A stretch of 64,000 bases of DNA, from the NCBI RefSeq assembly GCF_014649855.1, contig NZ_BMTV01000006.1:164798-228797 (forward strand), in the 5' to 3' direction. Shown piece after piece: positions 8,417 to 17,382 of this stretch (the stretch's first letter is position 1; the number at the start of each line of letters is the position of its first letter). The stretch comes from Streptomyces roseolus (GTDB taxonomy: Bacteria; Actinomycetota; Actinomycetes; Streptomycetales; Streptomycetaceae). A program made the translations under genes and the position numbers. The notes under the pieces are model-generated. The model made no database searches. It had not been told where the DNA came from and was given only the letters and a program-made list of their open reading frames with translations.

Positions 8417-9463
8417 TCACTCCCGTGTCCACGCCAGCAGCCGGTCCGCGTCCCACGTGTTGATCACCCGTTCGGGAGGTACGCCGCACTCCTCGGCCCG
8501 GGCGCAGCCGATGTGCTGCCAGGCCAGCTGGCCCGGGGCGTGGGCGTCCGTGTCGACGGCGACGTACGCCCCCGCCTCCACCGCCTGACGGAGCAGCCGG
8601 CGCGGCGGGTCGAGCCGTTCCGGGCGGCTGTTGACCTCGACGGCCGTGCCCGACTCCGCGCACGCCGCGAAGACCCGCTCCGCGTCGAACTCCGATTCGG
8701 GGCGCAGCCGTCCGCCCGCGACCAGCCGGCCGGTGCAGTGACCGAGGACGTCCATCAGCGGGTCGCGCACCGCGGCCTCCATCCGCCGGGTCATCGCCCG
8801 CGCGTCCATCCGCAGCTTCGAGTGGACCGAGCCGACCACCAGGTCGAGCCGGGCGAGGAGTCCGGGCTCCTGGTCGAGGGAGCCGTCGTCGAGGATGTCG
8901 CACTCGATGCCGGTGAGGAGCCGGAAGGGCGCCCACCGCTCGTTCAGATCCGCCACCACGTCCAGTTGCTCCCGCAGCCGCTCCGGCGACAGGCCCCGGG
9001 CCACCGCCAGACGCGGCGAATGGTCCGTCAGGACCGCCCAGTCGTGGCCGAGTTCGATCGCCGCGCGGCCCATCTCCTCGATCGGCGCGCCGCCGTCCGA
9101 CCAGTCCGAGTGGAGGTGGCAGTCGCCGCGCAGCGCCGCCCGCAGCTCGCCCCCGAGCCCGGACCGCTCCGGACCGGCGCCCAGCGACTTTTCCGACTCC
9201 CGCTCCAGTTCGGCGAGGTAGCCCGGCACCCGGCCCTCCAGGGCCTCGCGCACCACCGCCGCCGTCTTCGGCCCCACTCCCCTCAGGGCCTCCAGGGTGC
9301 CCGCCGCCACCCGGCGCCCGGCCTCGCCCTCGGGCAGCGCGTCCACCGCCTTCGCGGCCGTGCGGAAGGCCCGCGCCCGGTAGGCCGGGGCGCCGCCGCG
9401 CTCCAGGAGGAAGGCGATCCGGTTCAGTGCCGCGACGGGGTCCACGCCAGGCTCCTCAGCCAC
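8417..9463 (-). CDS. PHP-domain phosphoesterase with N-terminal helix-hairpin-helix (PolX C-terminal-like)
   Basis: 348 aa. The first 80 residues form a helix-hairpin-helix region (LEALRGVGPKTAAVV) like DNA polymerase X. The rest is a PHP metal-dependent phosphoesterase with GDCHLHSDWSDG, LTDHSPRL, IECDIL, GSVHSKL, GHCTGR and DTDAHAP supplying the expected His/Asp/Glu metal ligands. The polymerase domain itself is absent, so it is a stand-alone PolX-type PHP protein, perhaps acting in DNA repair or on sugar phosphates. The GTG start at 9463 overlaps the stop of the upstream SpoIIE-type gene by 8 bp, which implies translational coupling. Confidence 0.92.
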   Translation of the reverse strand: MAEEPGVDPVAALNRIAFLLERGGAPAYRARAFRTAAKAVDALPEGEAGRRVAAGTLEALRGVGPKTAAVVREALEGRVPGYLAELERESEKSLGAGPERSGLGGELRAALRGDCHLHSDWSDGGAPIEEMGRAAIELGHDWAVLTDHSPRLAVARGLSPERLREQLDVVADLNERWAPFRLLTGIECDILDDGSLDQEPGLLARLDLVVGSVHSKLRMDARAMTRRMEAAVRDPLMDVLGHCTGRLVAGGRLRPESEFDAERVFAACAESGTAVEVNSRPERLDPPRRLLRQAVEAGAYVAVDTDAHAPGQLAWQHIGCARAEECGVPPERVINTWDADRLLAWTRE

Positions 9464-11540
9464 CCGCGCGCGGGGCGCCCGCGGCCACCCGCGCCGGGCC
9501 GATCTCGCACCACACCGCCTTGCCCTCGCCGCGAGGCTCCACGCCCCAGCGCGAGGCCAGCGCGTCCATCAGGAGCAGCCCCCGGCCCGAGGTCGCCGCC
9601 TCGCCCGGGGTGCGCCGCCGGGGCCAGGCGCTCGAACGGTCCTGCACCGTGAGGCGCACCCGCCGCACCGGCTCGGGCAGCACCTCCAGCGTGAGCACCG
9701 CGCCGCCCTCCGTGTGCAGCAGCACGTTCACGAGCAGTTCGCCGGTCAACAGCTCGGCGTCGTCGGAGAGTTCCGGCATGCCCCAGTCCCGCAGCGCCTG
9801 TCCCACGGCGGCCCGCGCGTCCGAGAGGCCCTGCGGGTCGGCCTGGTGGATGTACTGGTGGATGCGCGGCGCCCGCTGCGTGCCGGGGTCGGGGCTGCGC
9901 CGCAGCACGAGCAGGGCCACGTCGTCGCCCGAGCCCCACCGCTCCCACAGCCGCTCCGAGAGGTGGTCGGCCAGCGCCTCCGCCTGCGGCGGCCCGCTGC
10001 CCACCGCCTCCGACAGGGCGGCGAGCCCCGTCTCGATGTCGGTGCCCGGCTGCTCGACCAGCCCGTCCGTGCACAGCACCAGCGTCTCGCCCGGCACCAG
10101 GTCGAGCCGGGTCTCCGGGAACTCCTCCTCGCCGAAGACGGTCGCGAGGCCCAGCGGCATCCCGCCGCGCAGCTTCGGCTGCCCGACCCGCCCGTCGGTG
10201 TGCCGGATCAGCGGTCCCAGGTGCCCGGCCCGCACCGCCCGCACGGTGCCGCTCGCCAGGTCCACCTGGGCGTAGGTGCAGGTCGCGAAGCGGTTGGTGT
10301 CCAGTTCGGCGAGGAACCGGGAGGCGCGGGCCAGCACCGTCGACGGGGCGTGGCCCTCGCCCGCGTACGCCCGCAGCGCGATCCGCAGCTGCCCCATGAT
10401 CGCGGCCGCGTGGGTGTCGTGGCCCTGGACGTCGCCGACGACGATCCCGACCCGGCCGCGCGGCAGCGCGATCACGTCGTACCAGTCGCCGCCGACCTGC
10501 CGGCCGCTCCAGGCGGCGTGGTACCGGACCGCGATCTCCCCGCCGGTGATCTCCGGGATCCGGCGGGGCAGCATCGTCTCCTGGAGCCCGGTGGCCAGCT
10601 CCCGCTCCTCGTCGAAGAGGGTGGCCCGCTGGAGCGACTGGGCGACGATCGCCGCCAGGCCGAGCGCCAGGTTCCGCTCGTCCGCCGTGAACGCCGTCCG
10701 GCCCCGGTAGAACAGCGCCATTCCGCCCAGCGACCGCGCCTGCGCGACCAGCGGCAGGTAGCAGGCCGCGCGGAACGGCAGCCGGTCCAGATACGGCGCC
10801 AGCTCCGGGAACTCCCGGCCGAGCGCGGCGAACGACGACGCGAACCGCGGCCGGCCGGTCAGCACGGCCTCCGCCAGCGGCAGCCCCGGGTCGAGCCGCC
10901 GCATCCGCAGGCCGTCGAGGACGTCCAGGGAGTCGCCGCTCAGCGCGATCACGTTCAGCGAACCGTTCTCGACGAGTCCCAGCGCGAGCCCGTCCGCGCC
11001 GAGCCGCGCGAGCCCGCCTGGCCCGGTCAGCGCGGCCGTCACGTCGTCGACCGTCACCGCCCGCGACAGCGCGTGCGTGGTCCGCTCGACGATGCTCGTC
11101 TGCATCTCGCGGCGCTTCTCCAGCTGCTGCACGAAGGCCGCGTGCGACACCTCGGCCGTGGTGTCCCGCACCGCCCCGACGATCCGGTGCGCCCGCCCGT
11201 CCCCGTCCCGCAGGATCCGTGCGAGCACATGCGTCCAATGGGGTGTCCCATCGGCCTGCGGGATCGGGAAGTGGGTGCTGTACGAGGACTCGCCGCCGGT
11301 CACCGCGGCCCGCACGACATGGTCGAGGCGCATCCGCTCGGCCGGGTCGAGCCGTGCCACCAGGGTCGTCGGCCGGCCGTCGAAGCCGTCCGGGGACACG
11401 CCGAAGACCAGCAGTCCGGACGCGTCGACATCGATGGTGCCCGTGTCGAGATCCCAGTCGAAACTGCCGGTCCGGTTCATGGCGAGCCACTCGGCGGGAC
11501 CGATCCCGCCACTGTGCGCACGCGGATCGTCTTCGGTCAT
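9456..11540 (-). CDS. PAS-GAF-SpoIIE phosphatase with C-terminal ATPase domain
   Basis: 694 aa, soluble. Order of domains: PAS (about 15-135, SFDWDLDTG onward), GAF (150-310), PP2C/SpoIIE serine phosphatase (330-555, with GGDWYDVIALPRGRVGIVVGDVQGHD and GSGDDVALLVLR carrying the metal-binding aspartates), then a GHKL anti-sigma-type ATPase (575-690, LLTGELLVNVLLHTEGG and SGRGLLLMDAL). Family knowledge: such proteins dephosphorylate anti-anti-sigma factors in partner-switching cascades. No anti-anti-sigma gene is adjacent here. ATG 11540 is preferred; GGGGAGG sits directly before it, and an ATG three codons upstream is the alternative. The 3' end overlaps the PHP gene. Confidence 0.95.
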   Translation of the reverse strand: MTEDDPRAHSGGIGPAEWLAMNRTGSFDWDLDTGTIDVDASGLLVFGVSPDGFDGRPTTLVARLDPAERMRLDHVVRAAVTGGESSYSTHFPIPQADGTPHWTHVLARILRDGDGRAHRIVGAVRDTTAEVSHAAFVQQLEKRREMQTSIVERTTHALSRAVTVDDVTAALTGPGGLARLGADGLALGLVENGSLNVIALSGDSLDVLDGLRMRRLDPGLPLAEAVLTGRPRFASSFAALGREFPELAPYLDRLPFRAACYLPLVAQARSLGGMALFYRGRTAFTADERNLALGLAAIVAQSLQRATLFDEERELATGLQETMLPRRIPEITGGEIAVRYHAAWSGRQVGGDWYDVIALPRGRVGIVVGDVQGHDTHAAAIMGQLRIALRAYAGEGHAPSTVLARASRFLAELDTNRFATCTYAQVDLASGTVRAVRAGHLGPLIRHTDGRVGQPKLRGGMPLGLATVFGEEEFPETRLDLVPGETLVLCTDGLVEQPGTDIETGLAALSEAVGSGPPQAEALADHLSERLWERWGSGDDVALLVLRRSPDPGTQRAPRIHQYIHQADPQGLSDARAAVGQALRDWGMPELSDDAELLTGELLVNVLLHTEGGAVLTLEVLPEPVRRVRLTVQDRSSAWPRRRTPGEAATSGRGLLLMDALASRWGVEPRGEGKAVWCEIGPARVAAGAPRAGG

Positions 11541-11674
11541 CCTCCCCATTGTCGAACCCGCACCCCGCCGACGCCATGGCTGTGACAGGGCGGGGCGCCC
11601 GGATGCGGGGCGGGGGAGGGGGCACCAGAATGGCCAGTGCCGGGACCCACCCGCAGAAGCATGGAGGAGACGGC

Positions 11675-11875
11675 ATGAACGCTGAGCCCGACGAGATGTC
11701 CCGGGGGAACGCACCGACCCCCGACGACGTGCTGCACTCCGGTGCGGAGGGCGAGTTCACGGCGGAGGACGTGGTGCTCGCCTCCGGCCGCGACGTGACG
11801 CCGGAGACCCTGGCCTGGGCCGAACGCCGGATGGCGGAGAAGGGCCGCGCCGCCCTGGACGAACTGCTTCCCTAG
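11675..11875 (+). CDS. Small conserved acidic protein, 66 aa
   Basis: 66 aa, acidic, begins MNAEPDEMSRGNAPTP and ends with a predicted helix (TPETLAWAERRMAEKGRAALDELLP split over the tail). The ATG at 11675 follows GGAGGAGACGGC, a good ribosome-binding site. I recognise it only as the kind of small hypothetical protein common in Streptomyces, with no assigned function. It is divergent from the SpoIIE-type gene (134 bp between starts), so the two may share a regulatory region. A hairpin at 11893-11928 lies just after the stop. Confidence 0.75.
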   Translation: MNAEPDEMSRGNAPTPDDVLHSGAEGEFTAEDVVLASGRDVTPETLAWAERRMAEKGRAALDELLP

Positions 11876-11892
11876 CCTTCACGGGGACACGC

Positions 11893-11928
11893 GCCCGGGG
11901 CCGGGCCGGTACGCACCCCGCCCCGGGC
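11893..11928 (+). terminator. Hairpin after the 66-aa gene
   Basis: Inverted repeat GCCCGGGGC (11893-11901) and GCCCCGGGC (11920-11928) with an 18-nt loop, 17 bp after the stop at 11875. Confidence 0.5.
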
Positions 11929-12002
11929 CTTCCCCATGTGTGGAACACGTTCTCCCGTGACCGCCGTCGTGCCGACACCGACGCCGGCGCCGACAGCCGT
12001 CA

Positions 12003-13194
12003 CGGGAGGCCGGGACGCACCCGCAGTACACGCCGGAACAGAACCGCCTGCGCGCCGAACTGCGCGCCTACTCCGCGGAGCTCGTCCCCGAGGACGTGCA
12101 CGGCCGGTACGGGGACCCGGCCGCCCGGAAGCGCTTCTACCGCGAGACGATCCGCCGCCTCGGCGCGGACGGCTGGCTCGGCGTCGGCCGGCCCGTCGAG
12201 TACGGCGGCCGCGGCCGCACCCCGATGGAACAGTTCGTCTTCTTCGACGAGGCCGCCCAGGCGGGCGTACCGCTGCCGTTCATGGCGCTGAACGCCGTCG
12301 GACCGACCCTCATGCGGTACGGCACGGAGGAGCAGAAGGCGTACTTCCTGCCCCGCGTCCTCTCCGGCGAACTCGACTTCGCCATCGGCTACAGCGAACC
12401 CGACGCCGGCACCGACCTCGCCGCCCTCAGGACCCGCGCCGTGCGCGAGGGGGGGCACGTACGTCGTCGACGGGCAGAAGATCTGGACGACCGACGGCGA
12501 CACCGCCGACTGGGTCTGGCTCGCCGTCCGCACCGACCCGGACGCCGTCCCCACCAGGGCATCACCCTGCTCCTCGTCCCCACCACCGACCCCGGCTGCT
12601 CGTGCACGGTCATCAACACCCTCGCCTCGCACGACACCACCGCCGGCCACTACGACGGCGTCCGCGTCCCCGTCTCGCGCCGGGTCGGCGAGGAGAACCA
12701 GGGCCGGCGGCTCATCACCGCCCGGCTCGACCACGAACGCGTCACCCTCGCCGCCCACGGCACCATGGCGATCCGCGCCCTCCACGACGTCCGCCGCCGG
12801 GCCGCCGACACGCTCCTGTCCGACGGCCGCCGCGTCCTCGACCTCCCCTGGGTCCGCCGCACCCTCGCCCGCACCCACACCCGCCTCGACGCCATGCGGC
12901 TGCTCAACTGGCGGATGGTCAGCGCCGTCCACCACGGCACCCTCACCCCCCCCAGGACGCCTCCGCCGTCAAGGTGTACGGCTCCGAGGCCCGCCGTGAC
13001 GCGTACGCCGCCCTCATGGAGGTCGTCGGCGCGGCCGGGGCCCTCAAGGAGGGCTCCCGGGCGCCGTCCTCCACGGCGAACTCGAACGCGGCTACCGCTC
13101 GGCCGTCATCTTCACCTTCGGCGGCGGCAACAACGAGATCCAGCGCGAGATCATCTCCTGGATCGGCCTGGGCATGCCCCGCGTCCGCCGCTGA
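12003..13194 (+). pseudogene. Acyl-CoA dehydrogenase, start lost and four single-base frameshifts
   Basis: The protein can be followed end to end only by switching frame. Segments are YTPEQNRLRAELRAYSAEL (12027 on), the flavin/substrate region SGELDFAIGYSEPDAGTDL (about 12365-12430), GQKIWTTDGDTADWVWLAV in another frame, HQGITLLLVP back in the first, QDASAVKVYGSEARRDAY in a third, and FGGGNNEIQREIISWIGLG, the family C-terminus, ending TGA at 13192-13194. Breaks sit at a G7 run near 12450 (+1), a C4 run near 12547 (-1), a C8 run near 12948 and a C3 run near 13058 (-1). No in-frame ATG/GTG precedes the first segment, although GGGAGG is present at 12004. It is either a decayed gene or a gene with uncorrected homopolymer errors. 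Confidence 0.85.
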
Positions 13195-13295
13195 CCCCGC
13201 CCGACCGGCCCCTCCCGGGATGCCCGCCGCCGCCGGCGCGGGCAGGCTGGTGCTTCGGGCTGGGCTCGTGGGCGAGAGGGTCGGGTGAGGAAACC

Positions 13296-14657
13296 ATGGG
13301 CGGTGCGCACATCGGCGGCACGGGGGCCGGCCCGGCGGACCCCGGGGCCGCTCGGTTCTTCGCGCGACTGGCCCTGCTCGCGGTGGCCGGCTCGCTCGCC
13401 GTGCTCGTGCTCGCCTTCGGCGAGGGCGGTCTCCTCGTCGTCGGGGCGGGACTCCTCGGGCTGGTCCTCTGCGCCGCCGGCATCTGGTGGTTCGTGGCCC
13501 ACCGGGGCCCGCTGCGGCTGATCGGGGCGCTCCTCGTCCTCCTCGCCCCGGCCGGAGTCGTGGTGCTCTTCGCCCTCGAAGGGCTGTGGCCGACGGCTCT
13601 CGGGCTCTGCCTGTGCTGGGCGCTCGCCGTCCTCTGCGCGCGGACCGCGCTGCGCCGCTCCCGGCCGGAGAGGCCGCAGCGGGCGTTCCCGGCGTCCCGG
13701 CCGCACCGTCCCGTGCTGATCATGAACCCGAAGTCGGGCGGCGGGAAGGTCGGACGGTTCGGGCTCGTCGAGCGGGCGGAGGAGCGGGGCGCGCGGGTGA
13801 TCCTGCTCGACCCCGACGCGCCGGCCGACGTCGCCGAACTGGCCCGGGAGGCCGTCGCCGACGGCGCCGACCTGCTCGGCGTCGCGGGCGGCGACGGCAC
13901 CCAGGCGCTCGTCGCGGCGGTCGCCGCCGAGCACGGCCTGCCCTTCCTGGTGATCTCCGCCGGGACCCGCAACCACTTCGCCATGGACCTCGGCCTCGAC
14001 CGGAACGACCCCGCGCGCTGCCTCGACGCCCTCACCGACGGCGAGGAACTCCGGATCGACCTCGGCGACGTCTCGGGGCGGGCCTTCGTCAACACCGTCT
14101 CGTTCGGCGTGTACGCCGACGTCGTACAGCGGCCCGAGTACCGCGACGCCAAGGCCGGTACGGCGCTCAGCCTCATGCCGGACCTGCTGGTCGGCGACGG
14201 CGTGCGACGGCTCGACTCCCTCGTCGACGGCGCCCCGCTCGGCGACCAGCAGGCGCTGCTCGTCAGCAACAACCCGTACTTCTCGCCCGACGAGATCAGC
14301 GGCGGCGGCCGCCGCCCCCGGCTCGACGACGGCGAACTGGGCGTGCTCGGCATCCGGGTGGAGGACGCGGCCCAGGCCGCCGACCTGGCCGTCCGCGGCT
14401 CCCAGTCCACCGGCCTCACCGTCCTGACCGCCCACCGCGTGGAGGTGACCGCCGGCGACGAGGCGGAGATCCCCGTGGCGGTCGACGGCGAGGCCCTCCG
14501 CATGCCCACCCCCGTCGTCTGCACCCTCCGCCCGGGCGCCCTCCGCGTCCAGGTCCCCCGCGACCGCCCGGGCGTCGCACCGCCCCCGCCCGCCGTCGAC
14601 TGGCGCCGCGTCCTCGACCTCGCCCTCGGCCGCACCGAGCGACCCGCGCCCCGGTGA
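13296..14657 (+). CDS. Diacylglycerol/sphingosine-kinase-like protein with N-terminal membrane segment
   Basis: 453 aa. The first 125 residues hold three or four hydrophobic helices. The remainder is a DAGK catalytic domain, with LIMNPKSGGGKVGRF as the phosphate-binding start, GVAGGDGTQALVAAVA as the nucleotide-binding GGDGT motif, and SAGTRNHFAMDLGL as the following conserved turn. The family phosphorylates lipids such as diacylglycerol, which fits membrane attachment; the substrate here is unproven. ATG 13296 follows GAGGAAA. It starts 101 bp after the broken acyl-CoA dehydrogenase on the same strand. Confidence 0.92.
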   Translation: MGGAHIGGTGAGPADPGAARFFARLALLAVAGSLAVLVLAFGEGGLLVVGAGLLGLVLCAAGIWWFVAHRGPLRLIGALLVLLAPAGVVVLFALEGLWPTALGLCLCWALAVLCARTALRRSRPERPQRAFPASRPHRPVLIMNPKSGGGKVGRFGLVERAEERGARVILLDPDAPADVAELAREAVADGADLLGVAGGDGTQALVAAVAAEHGLPFLVISAGTRNHFAMDLGLDRNDPARCLDALTDGEELRIDLGDVSGRAFVNTVSFGVYADVVQRPEYRDAKAGTALSLMPDLLVGDGVRRLDSLVDGAPLGDQQALLVSNNPYFSPDEISGGGRRPRLDDGELGVLGIRVEDAAQAADLAVRGSQSTGLTVLTAHRVEVTAGDEAEIPVAVDGEALRMPTPVVCTLRPGALRVQVPRDRPGVAPPPPAVDWRRVLDLALGRTERPAPR

Positions 14658-14801
14658 CCCGCCCCCGGACCGGGGACGCCCCCGGCGGGCACGGGACACG
14701 CGACGACGCGCTCGCGTGCCCCGTCCGCCTCCTCCGTTTGCGGAGCCGGAACAGCCGGGTTTGAGTGTGGATGCCCCCCACGCCCTTTCAGGAGCACAGA
14801 G

Positions 14802-17324
14802 ATGTCGATGGCGTTCGGTTCCTCCTTCGGTCCCTCCGACCCGTTCGGCGACCTGCTGAACCGCTTCTTCGGAATGTCCCCGGCGTCGTCGCCGCCGGCC
14901 GTCCAGCGCGTCCCCATCGGCCGCCTCCTCACCGAGTCGTCCCACGAACTCCTCAACACGGCCACCGCCAAAGCGGTCGCCGACGGCACCACCGACCTCG
15001 ACACCGAGCACCTCCTGTGGGCCGCCACCCAGGTCGAACCCACCCGCCGCCTGCTCGCCCGCTCCGGCGTCGACCCCGACGAACTCGCCGACAGGATCGC
15101 CAAGGTGCTGCCGCACGAGGCCGCCGAACCCTCCGCCGAGCCGGGCCTCACCCCCGCCGCCAAGCGGACCCTCGCACTCGCCCACGCCACCTCGCAGGCC
15201 GCCGGCGTCTCCTACATCGGCCCCGAGCACATCCTCGGCGCCCTCCTCGGCGACGCCGACTCGGGCGCCTCCCGCTACCTGCGCGCCGAGGACCTCGACG
15301 TCTCCAAGCTGCGCGGGATGACCGACCAGGCCGCCCGAGGCGGCGAGGCCACCGCGCCCGCCGCGCCCAAGCAGCCCGCCACCACCCTCGACGAGTTCGG
15401 CCGCGACCTCACCGAGGAGGCGAGGGCGGGCAAGCTCGACCCGGTCGTCGGGCGCGCCGAGGAGATCGAGCAGACCATCGAGATCCTCTCCCGCCGCTCC
15501 AAGAACAACCCCGTCCTCATCGGCGAGCCCGGCGTCGGCAAGACCGCCATCGTCGAGGGCCTCGCCCAGCGGATCGTGGCCGGGGAGGTCCCCGACACCC
15601 TCAAGGACAAGCGGGTCGTCTCCCTCGACCTCTCCGGCATGGTCGCCGGCGCCCAGTACCGCGGCCAGTTCGAGGAACGCCTCAAGAAGGTCATCGAGGA
15701 CGTCCAGAAGTCCGAGGGCGACATCGTCCTCTTCATCGACGAACTGCACACCGTCGTCGGCGCCGGCGCGAGCGGCGAGAGCTCGATGGACGCCGGCAAC
15801 ATGCTCAAGCCCGCCCTCGCCCGCGGCGAGCTGCACGTCGTCGGCGCCACCACCATCGACGAGTACCGCAAGTACATCGAGAAGGACGCCGCGCTCGAAC
15901 GCCGCTTCCAGCCCGTCCTCATCCCCGAGCCGACCGTCGAGGAGACCGTCCAGATCCTCGAAGGGCTGCGGGACGCGTACGAGGCCCACCACCAGGTCCG
16001 GTTCGCCGACGGCGCCCTCGCGGCGGCCGCCGAGCTCTCCGACCGGTACATCAGCGACCGCTTCCTCCCCGACAAGGCCATCGACCTCATGGACCAGGCC
16101 GGCGCCCGCGTACGGCTCCGCAGCGCGGGCCGCTCCACCGAGGTGATCAGCCGCGAGGACCGGCTCGCCAAGCTGCGCCGGGAGAAGGACCAGGCCGTCG
16201 CCGCCGAGGAGTTCGAGAAGGCCAAGCGGCTCAAGGAGGAGATCGCCGAGGTCGAGGGCGAGCTCGCCGGCATCGAGGAGCGCCGCGAGGGCGTCGTCTC
16301 CGTCACCGCCTCAGACATCGCCGACATCGTCTCCCGCCGCACCGGCATCCCCGTCAGCCAGCTCACCACCACCGAGAAGGAGCGCCTGCTCAGGCTGGAG
16401 CAGGAGATGCACGACCGGATCGTCGGCCAGGACGAGGCCGTCACCGCCGTCTCCGAGGCCGTCCGCCGCAACCGCGCCGGCATGGGCGACCCCGACCGGC
16501 CCGTCGGCTCCTTCCTCTTCCTCGGGCCCACCGGCGTCGGCAAGACGGAACTCGCCAAGACCCTCGCCGAACTGCTCTTCGGCGACGAGGACCGGATGAT
16601 CCGCTTCGACATGAGCGAGTTCCAGGAGAAGCACACCGTCGCCCGGCTCGTCGGCGCCCCGCCCGGATACGTCGGCTACGAGGAGGCCGGCCAGCTCACC
16701 GAGAAGGTCCGCCGCCAGCCGTACAGCGTCGTCCTCTTCGACGAGGTCGAGAAGGCCCACCAGGACGTCTTCAGCACCCTGCTGCAGGTCCTCGACGACG
16801 GGCGCCTGACGGACGGCCAGGGCCGTACCGTCGACTTCCGCCACTGCGTCGTCATCATGACGTCCAACATCGGCGCCCACCGGATCCTCGCCCACGAGGG
16901 CGACGCGGCCGATCTGAAGGACGAGCTGATGGAGGACCTCCGGGGCCGCTTCCTGCCCGAGTTCCTCAACCGCATCGACGACATCATCGTCTTCCACAGT
17001 CTCACCGAGAAGGACCTCACCGAGATCGTCGAGCACCTCCTCGACCGCAGCAAGCACCGGGTCCACGCCCAGGGCATGACCCTGGAGGTCACCGAGGCCG
17101 CGACGAAGCTCCTCGTCGCCCACGGCTACCAGCCGGAGTTCGGCGCCCGCCCGCTGCGCCGCACCATCCAGACCGAGCTCGACAACCGCGTGGCCTCCCT
17201 CCTCCTCGGCGGCGAGGCGGAACCCGGCGACACGATCGTCGCCGACGTGGTCGACGACTCCCTCCACTGCACGATCCGCAAGGGCGCGCCCGCGGGCACG
17301 GACACGGCCGCCGCGGCGGCCTGA
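14802..17324 (+). CDS. ClpC-like AAA+ chaperone/unfoldase (second ClpC type)
   Basis: 840 aa, HSP100 class I. It opens with a short Phe/Gly-rich leader ([20 protein letters not shown]), then the Clp N-domain (about 40-150). AAA1 has Walker A GEPGVGKT and Walker [10 protein letters not shown]. The M-domain is short ([19 protein letters not shown], a UVR-like coiled coil), and AAA2 has Walker A GPTGVGKT and FDEVEKAH. The short M-domain makes it ClpC rather than ClpB. A Phe-rich leader differs from the housekeeping ClpC1 and marks a paralogue found in actinomycetes. No clpP is nearby, so it would use a protease encoded elsewhere, or none. ATG 14802 follows CAGGAGCACAG. A 21-bp perfect hairpin ends the unit. 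Confidence 0.95.
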   Translation: MSMAFGSSFGPSDPFGDLLNRFFGMSPASSPPAVQRVPIGRLLTESSHELLNTATAKAVADGTTDLDTEHLLWAATQVEPTRRLLARSGVDPDELADRIAKVLPHEAAEPSAEPGLTPAAKRTLALAHATSQAAGVSYIGPEHILGALLGDADSGASRYLRAEDLDVSKLRGMTDQAARGGEATAPAAPKQPATTLDEFGRDLTEEARAGKLDPVVGRAEEIEQTIEILSRRSKNNPVLIGEPGVGKTAIVEGLAQRIVAGEVPDTLKDKRVVSLDLSGMVAGAQYRGQFEERLKKVIEDVQKSEGDIVLFIDELHTVVGAGASGESSMDAGNMLKPALARGELHVVGATTIDEYRKYIEKDAALERRFQPVLIPEPTVEETVQILEGLRDAYEAHHQVRFADGALAAAAELSDRYISDRFLPDKAIDLMDQAGARVRLRSAGRSTEVISREDRLAKLRREKDQAVAAEEFEKAKRLKEEIAEVEGELAGIEERREGVVSVTASDIADIVSRRTGIPVSQLTTTEKERLLRLEQEMHDRIVGQDEAVTAVSEAVRRNRAGMGDPDRPVGSFLFLGPTGVGKTELAKTLAELLFGDEDRMIRFDMSEFQEKHTVARLVGAPPGYVGYEEAGQLTEKVRRQPYSVVLFDEVEKAHQDVFSTLLQVLDDGRLTDGQGRTVDFRHCVVIMTSNIGAHRILAHEGDAADLKDELMEDLRGRFLPEFLNRIDDIIVFHSLTEKDLTEIVEHLLDRSKHRVHAQGMTLEVTEAATKLLVAHGYQPEFGARPLRRTIQTELDNRVASLLLGGEAEPGDTIVADVVDDSLHCTIRKGAPAGTDTAAAAA

Positions 17325-17327
17325 CCC

Positions 17328-17372
17328 CACGGCGGCGGGGCCCGTACGTCCCGTACGGGCCCCGCCGCCGTG
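17328..17372. terminator. Bidirectional terminator, 21-bp perfect stem
   Basis: Left arm 17328-17348 and right arm 17352-17372 are perfect complements of 21 bp with a 3-nt loop (TCC). It starts 3 bp after the clpC-like stop and lies 11 bp before the stop of the convergent oxidoreductase, so it can serve both transcripts. Confidence 0.9.
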
Positions 17373-17382
17373 TCCGCCGGAC

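Noticed and set aside
14727..14740. Short hairpin CTCCG-TTTG-CGGAG before the clpC-like gene as a regulator site
   Set aside because: Only 5 bp of stem, frequent by chance at this base composition, and it does not match known clp-gene regulator sites (ClgR, CtsR) well enough to name.
13092..15992. Open frame of 966 codons antisense to the lipid-kinase-like and clpC-like genes
   Set aside because: The two sense genes have complete domain sets and ribosome-binding sites. The antisense frame has only low-complexity Gly/Asp/Glu/Val sequence.
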